A stretch of DNA of 64,000 nt from Bacteroidota bacterium (GTDB lineage: Bacteria; Bacteroidota; Bacteroidia; Bacteroidales; JAGONC01). Position numbers and translations under genes: made by a program. The notes below the pieces were generated by a model. The model was not told where the DNA came from. It did no database searches and was given only the letters and a program-made list of their open reading frames with translations. The stretch covers positions 1 to 64,000 of the forward strand of contig JAPLDP010000070.1 of assembly GCA_026391695.1 (NCBI GenBank), written 5' to 3'. Positions 52,658 to 60,725 of this stretch are shown in pieces; position 1 is the stretch's first letter, and each line of letters opens with the position of its first letter.

Positions 52658-53953
52658 TCAGATTGCTTTTAAATTAGAGTGAGCTTGAAAAAATGGGTGT
52701 TCCATTAACTTGTCTGCGTTTTCCTCCGCAGATACGCGTATATAAGTCAAAAATGCCTTTTCGGTGCGGTGTCCTGTTATTTTCATTATTGCAAGGGTTG
52801 GAATGTTCATTAAAAAACCATTTGTCGCAAAGGATCGCCTGGATGTATGTACTGTGATCAGTTCATATTTCCGGGGTGTAGTCTTAACAGTCATCCCTCC
52901 TTTAGTTATTGATACCTCCACCTGGTCGTTAATTCCTGCCAGCTCTCCGATCTCTTTCAGATATACGTTAAATTTCTGGTTTGATATTACCCGCGGAGGG
53001 ATTCCAATGTATTTAGTCAGTATTTCCTTAACGATAGGATGTAAAGGAATAACTACAATTTCATCGGTTTTTTGGGTTTGGACTTTTAACTGAGTGCCGT
53101 CCTTTATAATGTTTATCGGTCGTAGTTGTGCAAGGTCTGAAAATCTCAATCCAGTATAACAACCGATCAGGAAAATATCTCTAACCCTGTCAAGTCTTGG
53201 TTTACTCTGGAGGTCTAATTTGTGAATTTTATCCAGTTCGTCAAAGTTTAAATAAATCTGATCGGTGTCTTCTGATGGTTTTCTAAATTCTTTTTCCTGG
53301 AATTGCCTATTATCTGTTAGCCCTCTTATGAGTGCCTCGTGCATGAAAACCTTTATGTTCTTTATGTTCTTTCCGATTGTGTTCGTTGACTTTTTATTAC
53401 TCTGAAAGTATTTCACAAATTGAACATAGAATTTTTGATCAATAAATCTAAAGTCAATGGGGTTTTTTGTCGTGGTGTGGTATTCTTTCAGGTGGTTCTG
53501 GGTTGTGTAATAGCCTTTGATAGTATAAGGACTAATCCTTTTTCCTTTAATAGTTAATCTTTCACCGTTTTCGGATTCTTTGATTAACGTTTCAATAAAA
53601 CTGACAAAGTCTATTTTTGTTTGTATGTTCTTTTTAAATTCTTTATCCAATTCTTTTCGTACCTCCTCAAAGGTGGGAGAAATACCTAATTTTTTAAAGT
53701 CGGTCAAGATTTCATCCGTTTTGGACAGATACCTTGTTAACGTCTTATTTATCTCCTTGTGTGACTGGTTCTTTGCCATGTCGTCTTTGACTTGCTTAAC
53801 GCGTTGGTTTTTCTGATCCCAGTATTCAGTTAATATACTTTCACCTGTCGAATAAATGAGCTTCTGATAATTGGAATTTGCGACAAGGAAAATTAAAGTC
53901 GGTTTTTCAAATTTGGGATTTTTTAATCTGAAATAGGGGTTGATGTTTGCCAT
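52658..53953 (-). CDS. Tyrosine-type site-specific integrase
   Basis: From the ATG at 53953 the protein is 431 residues; an upstream start at 53977 adds eight. It has an N-terminal arm-binding region, a SAM-like core-binding domain (about residues 100-200) and a catalytic domain with Arg in CYTGLRFSDLAQL, the Lys strand QTQKTDEIVVIPL, HTSRRSFAT (His/Arg) and GHRTEKAFLTYIRV (His/Tyr). All five catalytic residues are present. It recombines the att core with tRNA-Arg. It lies 193 bp from the right att core, with the arm-like repeats between, as is usual for such islands. Confidence 0.92.
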   Translation of the reverse strand: MANINPYFRLKNPKFEKPTLIFLVANSNYQKLIYSTGESILTEYWDQKNQRVKQVKDDMAKNQSHKEINKTLTRYLSKTDEILTDFKKLGISPTFEEVRKELDKEFKKNIQTKIDFVSFIETLIKESENGERLTIKGKRISPYTIKGYYTTQNHLKEYHTTTKNPIDFRFIDQKFYVQFVKYFQSNKKSTNTIGKNIKNIKVFMHEALIRGLTDNRQFQEKEFRKPSEDTDQIYLNFDELDKIHKLDLQSKPRLDRVRDIFLIGCYTGLRFSDLAQLRPINIIKDGTQLKVQTQKTDEIVVIPLHPIVKEILTKYIGIPPRVISNQKFNVYLKEIGELAGINDQVEVSITKGGMTVKTTPRKYELITVHTSRRSFATNGFLMNIPTLAIMKITGHRTEKAFLTYIRVSAEENADKLMEHPFFQAHSNLKAI

Positions 53954-53996
53954 GTAAGTTAGGTTTGAACAATACAAAGATAGTTAATATTTATAG

Positions 53997-54016
53997 AGGT
54001 GACGAATCAGGTGACG
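53997..54016 (+). repeat. Paired AGGTGACG repeats, right end of island 1
   Basis: AGGTGACGaatcAGGTGACG, the same 8-mer pair with the same 12-bp period as at 46542-46561. It lies between the integrase start and the att core (54146), in the position of integrase arm-type sites. Confidence 0.6.
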
Positions 54017-54145
54017 AATTTTCTTTATTTTTCTTAATTTTTCCTTTACACAGTTTAATTATAAAAATTAACATATTGCTGTTTTTGTGAATATTAACGG
54101 TATAACTTAACAATAGAGAATAAGTAAAACAAGGTAAGGTTGTAC

Positions 54146-54162
54146 CCCTGGTGGGGCTACAA
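54146..54162 (+). other. Attachment core, copy 2
   Basis: Identical to the 17-bp core in tRNA-Arg. To its left, aggttgtac resembles the tRNA T-arm (aggttcgat) with a few changes, as expected for an imported att half. No tRNA fold is possible here. It is the junction of islands 1 and 2. Confidence 0.85.
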
Positions 54163-54196
54163 AACATATTTTTCACCTAAACTTAGTTTACTCCTA

Positions 54197-54220
54197 AATC
54201 CCTTACTATAAGGGATTTTT
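54197..54220 (+). terminator. Intrinsic terminator after att copy 2
   Basis: AATCCCTT (54197-54204) and AAGGGATT (54210-54217) form a perfect 8-bp stem with a 5-nt loop, followed by T. It lies 35 bp after the att core, in the same relative place as the terminators after copies 1 and 3. Confidence 0.7.
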
Positions 54221-54235
54221 GTTTTATGGACATTA

Positions 54236-54360
54236 TGGAGAATCCGGTCAAATTGACCACCTGATTCCGGAACAAATTGACCACCTCTAAACAGGATACT
54301 TACCGGTTGTTTTCCGGAGGAAACTGACCACCTGGTTTCCGGAGGAAACTGACCACACAT
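54236..54360 (+). repeat. IS21 left end with repeated transposase-binding units
   Basis: Four successive units of the form CCGG-x(2-6)-(A/T)ACTGACCACC or AATTGACCACC occur at about 54244, 54267, 54314 and 54338. The mirror-image set is at 60433-60508. This is the multiple terminal-site arrangement of IS21 elements. Confidence 0.75.
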
Positions 54361-54437
54361 TTTCGTTGATTTTATCGATTAAGGACAGCATAAATAGCTA
54401 ATGTTGCGAACAACTAATTTCTCAACACTAACTATTT

Positions 54438-55989
54438 ATGCCAAACAACTTAATCGTTATGAACAAAGTTAAACAGATTTTGCAATGGTACACCGAGGGT
54501 GTTCCTAAATTGAAGATCAGCCAAAAAGCAGGCGTGTCACGCAACTCTGTCAAGAGTTATATTCGTCAGTTTATCGCGATGGACAAGTCGCTGGAAGAGC
54601 TCTTGAGATTAGGAGATTCTGACCTGGAGAAGCTATTTTTAGCCAAACAGGTCAAAGAGCCGGATCATCGGTATAAAGATCTTATAGCCTACTTTCCGGA
54701 AGTCGACAAAGCCCTGAAGAAGAAGGGTAATACGCTATATAAACTTTGGCAGGAATACCTGAAAAAGTATCCGGATGGTTTTAAACACACCCAGTTCAAT
54801 GAGCATTACCGGCAATGGTCTAAGCGAACTAATGCCACGATGCATGTGGATCACAAGGCAGGTGACAAGATGTATGTGGATTATGCCGGCGAGAAGTTAC
54901 AGTTCGTAGATCCGGACACTGGCGAGATATACAAGGTGGAAGTTTTTGTAGCCATTCTTGGTGCAAGCCAACTAACCTATGTGAAAGCGACGATGACCCA
55001 GCGTAAGGAAGACTTTATTGGAGCATGCGAAAATGCCTTGTATTACTTCGGAGGAGCTCCCCAGGCTATTGTTCCGGATAACCTTAAATCTGCCCGTTAT
55101 CAAGAGTGATAAGTACGAGCCAACGCTCAATGAGTCATTCCGTGACTTTGTGGAGCATTACGGCATGGTTGCCCTTCCGGCAGGACCCTATAAGCCACGC
55201 CATAAGGCATTGGTTGAAGGAGCTGTCAAAATTATCTATCAGGTGATTTATACGGTCATCAGGGAGACAGACTTTACCTCGCTTGAGACGTTGAACAATG
55301 CGATCTGGGAACTGCTGGCTATTCATAACAACAACCTGCTTAAGGGTCGCCCTTATAGTCGACGCCAGATGTTTGAAGAAATCGAACGGTCAACGCTTCA
55401 ACCTTTATCGGTGTATCGTTACGAACTGAAAAACAAGCGGATTGCAACAGTATCAAAGAACAACTATGTATGTCTTGGTGAAGACAAGCATTATTACAGT
55501 GTCCCGTACCATTATATCGGCAAGAAGGTAAGCATCCTTTACAGCCAGAGCAAAGTAGACATTTATTACCGCTATGAACACATTGCCTCTCACAATCGCA
55601 ACCGCAGGGCATTCATGTTCACCACGGTTGAGGATCACCTGGCGACCAAACATAAATATCAGTCAGACTGGACTCCGGAGAAGTTTATTGAACGGGCCAA
55701 GGCTGTCGGAGAGCAAACTAAAAAATACATTACCGAAATACTCACCCTGAGACAGCATCCCGAGCAGGCTTATAAAACCTGTCAGGGGATATTAAACTAT
55801 GCAGCTAAAGTCGGCAATGAACGGCTCAACGCAGCCTGTCACCGGGCAAACTTCTATGAAGACTACAGTTATAAGACCATCCTGGCCATACTGGATAAAC
55901 ATCTTGACAGTGTTCTGTTAGATCCGGACCACGATTGTGCATCCATGCCAGTTCATGGTAATATCCGTGGTAACACTTATTATGCATAA
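54438..55989 (+). pseudogene. istA: IS21-family transposase IstA, frameshifted
   Basis: The first frame (54438-55109, 223 residues) contains an N-terminal HTH (ISQKAGVSRNSVKSYIRQ) and the first two residues of the DDE triad (MYVDYAGEKLQF and IVPDNLKSA). The rest continues in another frame to 55989, starting near VIKSDKYEPTLNE and with the final catalytic Glu in ALVEGAVK. The shift is at a CCC run (55093-55095): removing one C restores LKSAVIKSDKY. So istA carries a +1 insertion. An assembly or sequencing error is possible, programmed frameshifting unlikely because this family encodes IstA in one frame. Confidence 0.85.
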
Positions 55990-56084
55990 TGTCAGATGGA
56001 CTCTCTCACCTTATCCGATCCATCAATCGTTGATCGGATAGGGTGAGTTTCCTTGAAAACAATCAACCTAAAAACAGATAAGTT

Positions 56085-56441
56085 ATGAATGAAACAATTT
56101 TGCAAAAAATGAAACAGATGAAGCTGCGCGGCATGGCCGGCGCTTTTAAAACAAGCCTGGAAGATGGCAGGAACGTTCATCTTACAACCGATGAGATGAT
56201 CTCTTTTTTGATCGAATCGGAATGGGATGATCGCAATAACCGCTGCATTGAACGTCGCATTCGTACTGCCCGCTTCCGATATAAAGCCAATATTGAACAG
56301 ATCGACTTTACGATAGACCGCAACCTGGAAAAAAATCTGATGAACCGTTTTGCTGAATGCACTTTTATTGAAAAAAGTGAAAATATCCTCATTACGGGAA
56401 GCACAGGTATCGGCAAGAGTTATATCGCATCTGCACTCGGT
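56085..56441 (+). pseudogene. istB: IstB ATPase, N-terminal part (split by RIT insertion)
   Basis: The 119 codons encode the IstB N-terminus, with the helper-ATPase Walker A loop ILITGSTGIGKSYIA at the end. Reading continues into the RIT end (to 56513), which is not part of the protein. The rest of istB resumes at 59967. Joining the two parts across the element gives an open frame of 244 codons, the normal IstB length. IstB is the AAA+ regulator of the transposase IstA, encoded 95 bp downstream of it. Confidence 0.88.
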
Positions 56442-56467
56442 TATGCAAACAAAATGATTATGCAAAG
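56439..56467 (+). repeat. RIT left terminal inverted repeat
   Basis: The arm (begins GGTTATGCAAACAAAATGAT) is a 28/29 match to the complement of 59907-59935. A second, inverted copy of its inner motif (CTTTGCATAAT) lies at 56525-56535, so each end has paired recombinase-binding half-sites. Confidence 0.85.
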
Positions 56468-56548
56468 CGAAATTCCTGTTTTTGCTATTAATCAGCACAT
56501 TAATATCATATAAAGGGCATATCTCTTTGCATAATATTTTAGAGCAAC

Positions 56549-57562
56549 TTAAAAACTCTTCAACCAACTAAGCAGGTTCTCATTGTTTTCCCAAACCGGT
56601 TCTTCCTTAGGAGAAACATCAACATATGCCTTTTCAAGTGCCTCCCGCTTCTGTTTTGAGTCAGCCCTGGCATAAATTTCAGTCGTTTGAACAGATACAT
56701 GTCCAAGAATGTCCCTTATATATATCAGATTCACACCAGCCTGTAGCAGATGCATAGCTTTTGAGTGGCGCAAAGAATGGCAACTTAATTTGCCCGGCAT
56801 AAGCTTTGGATCCCTTTTTCGCGCTTTATCTGCATATTTTAACAATATATGAGTGACACCAGGACGCGTCAACTTCTCATGTCGACTATTGGAAAACAAA
56901 GGATATGATCTTGTCTGTGGCTTGAGCAGACCAAATTCGGTCAAGTAATTCCGTAATATTTTTACTTGTTCCTCCAACAGAGGAACAATTCGGGTTTTAT
57001 TACCTTTTCCAGTAATTTGTATAGTATAAGGCTTGTCAAGATGGACTGCCGAGGAAGTTAGGTCTATCAGTTCTTGCACTCGTGCTCCAGTATCGTACAT
57101 TAGAGATAATAATGCAAGATCCCGGCGCCCTCTTTTTGTGGTTACACATGGTTGTTCAAGGAGTAACTTAATGCCGTCTACAGTGAGATAATTTATCGTT
57201 ATTTTCTTGGCTTTCTTCACTTTGATAGACATTATCTCCTGATATTCGAACAAGTTGTCTGGATTCTGGTATTGAACGTATCTGAAGAAGGAATGTAACG
57301 CTGCAAGTCGCAGGTTTCTCGTTGTATCACTGCATTTCCTTTCCGACTGTAGCCAATCCAGGAACTCAACAACTGTAGCTTTAGTTATTAATTTCATTAA
57401 TAGTTTCTCAGCCTTTATGTTCTTTACTTGATTCATAAAGGTTATAAAAAGGACAAAAGTGTCTCTATAGGCTATAATCGTATTGGAACTGGAACCTCGT
57501 TCGTGAGACAGATATCTTGTGAGGTAGTCTGTCAGATATTTAGAAAAATCAGTCGGCTTCAT
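56549..57562 (-). CDS. RIT tyrosine recombinase, third gene (RitC)
   Basis: The 337-residue protein is the last in the trio. The catalytic residues are visible: Arg in YDTGARVQELIDL, Lys in ITGKGNKTRIVPL, His/Arg in CHSLRHSKAMHLL, His in LGHVSVQTTEIYARAD and the Tyr there. Its start overlaps the end of the second gene by 14 bp. The three RIT recombinases act together on the element's ends. Its stop is about 80 bp from the left inverted repeat, so the element is compact. Confidence 0.88.
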   Translation of the reverse strand: MKPTDFSKYLTDYLTRYLSHERGSSSNTIIAYRDTFVLFITFMNQVKNIKAEKLLMKLITKATVVEFLDWLQSERKCSDTTRNLRLAALHSFFRYVQYQNPDNLFEYQEIMSIKVKKAKKITINYLTVDGIKLLLEQPCVTTKRGRRDLALLSLMYDTGARVQELIDLTSSAVHLDKPYTIQITGKGNKTRIVPLLEEQVKILRNYLTEFGLLKPQTRSYPLFSNSRHEKLTRPGVTHILLKYADKARKRDPKLMPGKLSCHSLRHSKAMHLLQAGVNLIYIRDILGHVSVQTTEIYARADSKQKREALEKAYVDVSPKEEPVWENNENLLSWLKSF

Positions 57563-58535
57563 AGTTTTCTACATTAGGAAACACATTCAAACAAACCATA
57601 TCAACGTCTTTGAGCAGTCCTGGATACATCTCTGCAGTCAGCCTTACATAAGTATTAGTTGAGCTTATTGACTGATGACCGAGATACGTGGATAGGACTG
57701 GCAATGAAGTGTACAGATCAACGCCGGATTCGGCCATTCTTGCAAACGAAGCCACGGCAAATGAATGACGCAGGTCATGTATTCTTGGCCCATGACCATT
57801 TCCAATATAAGTTATTCCTGCTGCTTTGAGTACAATCCGGAAGTACCTGTAGAAGGTGTGTCGTATACATGCGGATCCGTTCAGGGATATAAAGAATGAA
57901 CTATCATCAGATTGCGGTACGGGAAGCTTTTTCCGGTGATTGATATAATTTTGACATACAACCGATAGGGACTCCGAAATAGGGACCATACGTTGCTTCC
58001 CGTTTTTGGAGTCTTTAATTATAATGAAGTTTTCCGCCAGGTTAACATCCTTGTTTTCAAGAGATAAAGCTTCTCCGATACGAAGACCAGTGCCATATAG
58101 AAGTCTGAGCAAAGTCGGTACAATGAAGATTACCGAGTTCATTATTCTTCTGGGTGCGACAAGCGCATCTGCGGCATGAAAAATCGCTATCATCTTTTTC
58201 TTCGAGAAAATATAAGGTATAAACGTTGATTTTTTACGGGGGATTCTGGGTATATACGAGTGTATTCCAAGCCTGCATAAATAGGAAGATAACTGACTAA
58301 CGCATAAGCATCTATGGAATCTATATGAGTCTGATTCATTGTTCCGACGCTCGCACCATTTGTCCGCTAAATCTTTGGAGATACCGACTTGGGTTTCGCT
58401 TCTCTCTATCGTGAACCGGTCAAAACGCAGATAAATATATTCTTCTGCAATATATTTAAAACCCAGTCCCCTTTTTAGATCTATTAACTGTTTGATATAT
58501 TGTGCATAGATGCCCCAAAATTGATTCTTACTCAT
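57549..58535 (-). CDS. RIT tyrosine recombinase, second gene (RitB)
   Basis: I set the start at the ATG 58535 (328 residues) because it is preceded by a strong Shine-Dalgarno (AAGGAGG) at the right distance; a longer frame opens at 58595 but lies inside the first gene. Catalytic residues: Arg in YGTGLRIGEALSL, Lys near DSKNGKQRMVPI, HDLRHSFAVAS (His/Arg) and LGHQSISSTNTYVRL (His/Tyr). It overlaps the first gene by 8 bp and the third by 14 bp, so the three are translated together. Confidence 0.88.
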   Translation of the reverse strand: MSKNQFWGIYAQYIKQLIDLKRGLGFKYIAEEYIYLRFDRFTIERSETQVGISKDLADKWCERRNNESDSYRFHRCLCVSQLSSYLCRLGIHSYIPRIPRKKSTFIPYIFSKKKMIAIFHAADALVAPRRIMNSVIFIVPTLLRLLYGTGLRIGEALSLENKDVNLAENFIIIKDSKNGKQRMVPISESLSVVCQNYINHRKKLPVPQSDDSSFFISLNGSACIRHTFYRYFRIVLKAAGITYIGNGHGPRIHDLRHSFAVASFARMAESGVDLYTSLPVLSTYLGHQSISSTNTYVRLTAEMYPGLLKDVDMVCLNVFPNVENYEAD

Positions 58536-59781
58536 AGAAAATTCCTCCTTTCTGATTGTAAAATGAAGGAAGTACTTCAGGAACATCCAGCGCACATTGT
58601 CTCATGGCAGTCAAGTCCACACGAAGGTAAAATTTTGTTGATTCTGTGTTTTCATGGCCAAGCACCTCAGAGATGACAGGAAGCAGTGTTTGCCGTTCTA
58701 AAAGACGTCCAGCAAGACTGTGACGAAGGGCATGGGGGCCATGTCGTCTGTTTTTCGTGTTGATACTGGCTTTGGCAAAAGCGTGTTGTACGAGACTTTC
58801 AACTCCGACTGGTGTTATTGGGATAATAGGCGACCGTACAGTAAGGAAAACAAAAGGTTCCTCCGGCTGTTTTCTGCTATATTTAAGATAATCGATGATT
58901 GCATTCCCAATTTCTGGCAACAAAGGAAGTTCAATCTCCTTATCTGTTTTGTATTGGACCAGACGGATAATGTTCTGCCCCCATAATATATTTTTGAATT
59001 TAAGATTGGCTATATCAGAGGCTCGGAGTCCCAACCGTGCGGCAAGCAGGATGATTACATAATCACGTTTACCAACAGAACTGCTTCTTTCAATTGATGC
59101 TATCAGTTTTTCTACCTCCTCCTTTGTGTAAGTAGATGGTACCTTTGGCTGAGACTTGTAATTGCTCCTCGGGATCATATACGAAAAATCCGTTTCCAGT
59201 ATCCGTTGAGCATACAGATACTTGAAAAAATCTCGTAAAACTTGGATAGACGTACGGGCAGCAGTTAAAGTGCGGGGACTTATCCCTTTGATATATTTTA
59301 GAATGTGTAGTAAACATACCGAAGTGATAGCCTCTATGTGGTTATTTTTAAGAAAATTAAAGAACCGGGAAAGATGGCGTTCGTACGTATAAACTGTTTT
59401 ATTGTTAAGCCTTTGATCCGTTTTGACAGCAAGGTACTTTGTCATGAGTACTCCTATCGGGCCATCGAGATCAATCTGCTCCTTCTTGATTTGGACTGCA
59501 CCTGTCTCTAAAAATTCAATAAGAATATTGACAGTGCTTACTCCTTCTTTCTCTCTTTTAGTTAGTTCGCTGTAGTCACGGTTGTTAAATTCGTTCAGAA
59601 GATAATCCCTACAGACAGACGCATCTAAATCGCTTATGTTTTGAGAGTCCATATAGCTCTTAACTCTTCCCCAATGGCGGTTATAGTACTTAAACGTCCT
59701 GTCTGTACGCGAGAATTTTTTTCTAAGATACTCCACAACCTTAGAAATTTTTTCATCATAAGTTTCTTTTACTTTTTCCAT
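58528..59781 (-). CDS. RIT tyrosine recombinase, first gene (RitA)
   Basis: The largest of the trio at 417 residues, with an N-terminal SAM-like domain and a full catalytic set: Arg in ARLGLRASDIANL, Lys in QYKTDKEIELPL, HALRHSLAGRLL and LGHENTESTKFYLRVD. It is the first gene on the leftward transcript; the promoter must lie in the 125-bp stretch between its ATG and the right inverted repeat, which is AT-rich. Its stop codon lies inside the ribosome-binding start of the second gene. Confidence 0.9.
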   Translation of the reverse strand: MEKVKETYDEKISKVVEYLRKKFSRTDRTFKYYNRHWGRVKSYMDSQNISDLDASVCRDYLLNEFNNRDYSELTKREKEGVSTVNILIEFLETGAVQIKKEQIDLDGPIGVLMTKYLAVKTDQRLNNKTVYTYERHLSRFFNFLKNNHIEAITSVCLLHILKYIKGISPRTLTAARTSIQVLRDFFKYLYAQRILETDFSYMIPRSNYKSQPKVPSTYTKEEVEKLIASIERSSSVGKRDYVIILLAARLGLRASDIANLKFKNILWGQNIIRLVQYKTDKEIELPLLPEIGNAIIDYLKYSRKQPEEPFVFLTVRSPIIPITPVGVESLVQHAFAKASINTKNRRHGPHALRHSLAGRLLERQTLLPVISEVLGHENTESTKFYLRVDLTAMRQCALDVPEVLPSFYNQKGGIFYE

Positions 59782-59906
59782 AATTAAATCTGTTTTGACT
59801 GACGGCTAAATTGCCGTCATTACCACAATAGACGAAAATATTATGGAAAGTATTCTATAGTAAAGAATATATAATTGCTTGATATTAAAATTGCAAAGAG
59901 ATATTA

Positions 59907-59935
59907 CTTTACATAATCATTTTGTTTGCATAACC
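59907..59935 (-). repeat. RIT right terminal inverted repeat
   Basis: Complement of the left repeat at 56439-56467, one mismatch (ATGTAAAG for ATGCAAAG). A half-site in inverted orientation (TTGCAAAG, 59891-59898) lies just inside. Confidence 0.85.
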
Positions 59936-59938
59936 CAG

Positions 59939-59960
59939 GTTATGTAAAGCTTTACATAAC
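59939..59960. repeat. Perfect 22-bp palindrome at the outer right RIT end
   Basis: Arms GTTATGTAAAG and CTTTACATAAC without a spacer. The arm is the core motif of the terminal repeats (TTATGTAAAG). It has no counterpart at the left end. Confidence 0.8.
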
Positions 59961-59966
59961 TTTGGT

Positions 59967-60344
59967 AATCAGGCCTGTATGCTCGGTTATAAGGTTCTAT
60001 ATACCAGTACATCAAAACTCTTTGCTATGTTGAAAATGGCACGGGCTGATGGTTCTTACATTAAAAAAACAGCCAGAATCGAAAAGATGGATCTGCTTAT
60101 ACTCGATGACTTCGGTATGCAGCCATTGGATAGTCATAACCGGGCTGCACTCATTGAGATCATTGAAGACCGGCATGGTAAACGTTCAACTATTATTGCA
60201 GCACAACTTCCGGTAGCACAATGGCACGATGTAATTGGTGAGAAAACCATTGCTGATGCGGTCTTGGATCGTATTGTACACAATGCATATCGCATCGAAA
60301 TGGTTGGTGAGTCATTAAGAAAGAGACAACCATTATTGAACTAA
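59967..60344 (+). pseudogene. istB: IstB ATPase, C-terminal part
   Basis: Starting with NQACMLGYKVLYTSTSKLF, the frame gives the second half of the IstB AAA+ domain, including Walker B in MDLLILDDFGMQPL and the later TIIAAQLPVAQWHDVIGE and RKRQPLL end. It is cut off from its start (56085-56441) by the RIT element. Without that half it has no Walker A and cannot work. The stop at 60344 is about 85 bp before the IS21 right-end repeats. Confidence 0.88.
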
Positions 60345-60432
60345 ATCGAATAAAATATCGGTAATGAATAAATGTATATTTGTATAACCGTCTAAAATGA
60401 GATAAAATCAAAGGAAAATGAGGGAAAAATGG

Positions 60433-60508
60433 GGGTGGTCAATTTGCTCCGGAAAGAAGGTGGTCACTTTCAACCGGATTTAGGTGGTCAATATCACCGG
60501 ATTTTGCA
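60433..60508 (-). repeat. IS21 right end with repeated transposase-binding units
   Basis: Read leftward there are three CCGG..TTGACCACC-type units (60433-60452, 60459-60478 and 60482-60501), mirroring the left end. The outer 27 bp match the left terminus at 23 positions. From 60509 to 60725 there is AT-rich noncoding DNA before the next gene. Confidence 0.75.
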
Positions 60509-60725
60509 GATAGTGACTATCACTAATTAGACGAGAAACACTGTCTATGATGCCCAGAATGAGCCTCAGAAGGGATATAAATTATATTCATAATAATGAA
60601 CTCTAATTCATATTTTTTGTATTTTTAATAGCAATTAACCATTAACTGAAGAGCTCAGATCCTCATTCCCTTATTATCAGGTTTAGCAAGAACTCTTATT
60701 TATGAAATTCTAAATATCTAAACCT

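Larger units (their letters stand above)
46472..54162. mobile_element. Integrative island 1 at tRNA-Arg (about 7.7 kb)
   Basis: The segment is bounded by identical 17-bp att cores, the left one inside tRNA-Arg. Just inside the right boundary is a tyrosine integrase gene pointing away from it, followed leftward by an unknown gene, an excisionase-like HTH gene, a probable replication initiator and a small basic protein. Two repetitive lipoprotein genes lie at the left end as cargo. Pairs of 12-bp-period repeats (AGGTGACG) near both ends look like integrase arm sites. No relaxase or conjugation gene was seen, so it is a small integrative, possibly mobilizable or satellite element. Confidence 0.8.
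56439..59966 (-). mobile_element. RIT element (recombinase in trio) inserted in istB
   Basis: Three overlapping tyrosine-recombinase genes, all leftward, fill this 3.5-kb segment, which is the defining layout of RIT elements. The ends carry 29-bp inverted repeats (56439-56467 and 59907-59935) differing at one position. The right end has an additional 28 bp with a perfect 22-bp palindrome. GGT at 56439-56441 and at 59964-59966 flanks the insert, and removing 56442-59966 restores istB in frame. Confidence 0.88.
54236..60508 (+). mobile_element. IS21-family element, interrupted
   Basis: The ends are related inverted repeats: TGGAGAATCCGGT.. at 54236 and, read leftward, TGCAAAATCCGGT.. at 60508, with 23 of 27 positions the same. 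Each end also has several copies of a ..CCGG-n-TTGACCACC unit, which is the multiple transposase-binding layout of IS21. Inside are istA (frameshifted) and istB (split by a RIT element). No obvious target duplication was seen. Confidence 0.85.

Noticed and set aside
54146-54162. Second tRNA-Arg gene at att copy 2
   Set aside because: Only the 3' T-arm/acceptor part is present; no D-arm or anticodon arm can be folded upstream. The same holds for copy 3.
54157-54360. Minus-strand open frame across att copy 2 and the IS21 left end
   Set aside because: It translates the repeated transposase-binding units, a known noncoding part of the element.
55018-55110. Programmed ribosomal frameshift in istA
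   Set aside because: IS21 IstA is normally one continuous frame, and CCC alone is not a known slippery site; a mutation or base-call error is simpler.
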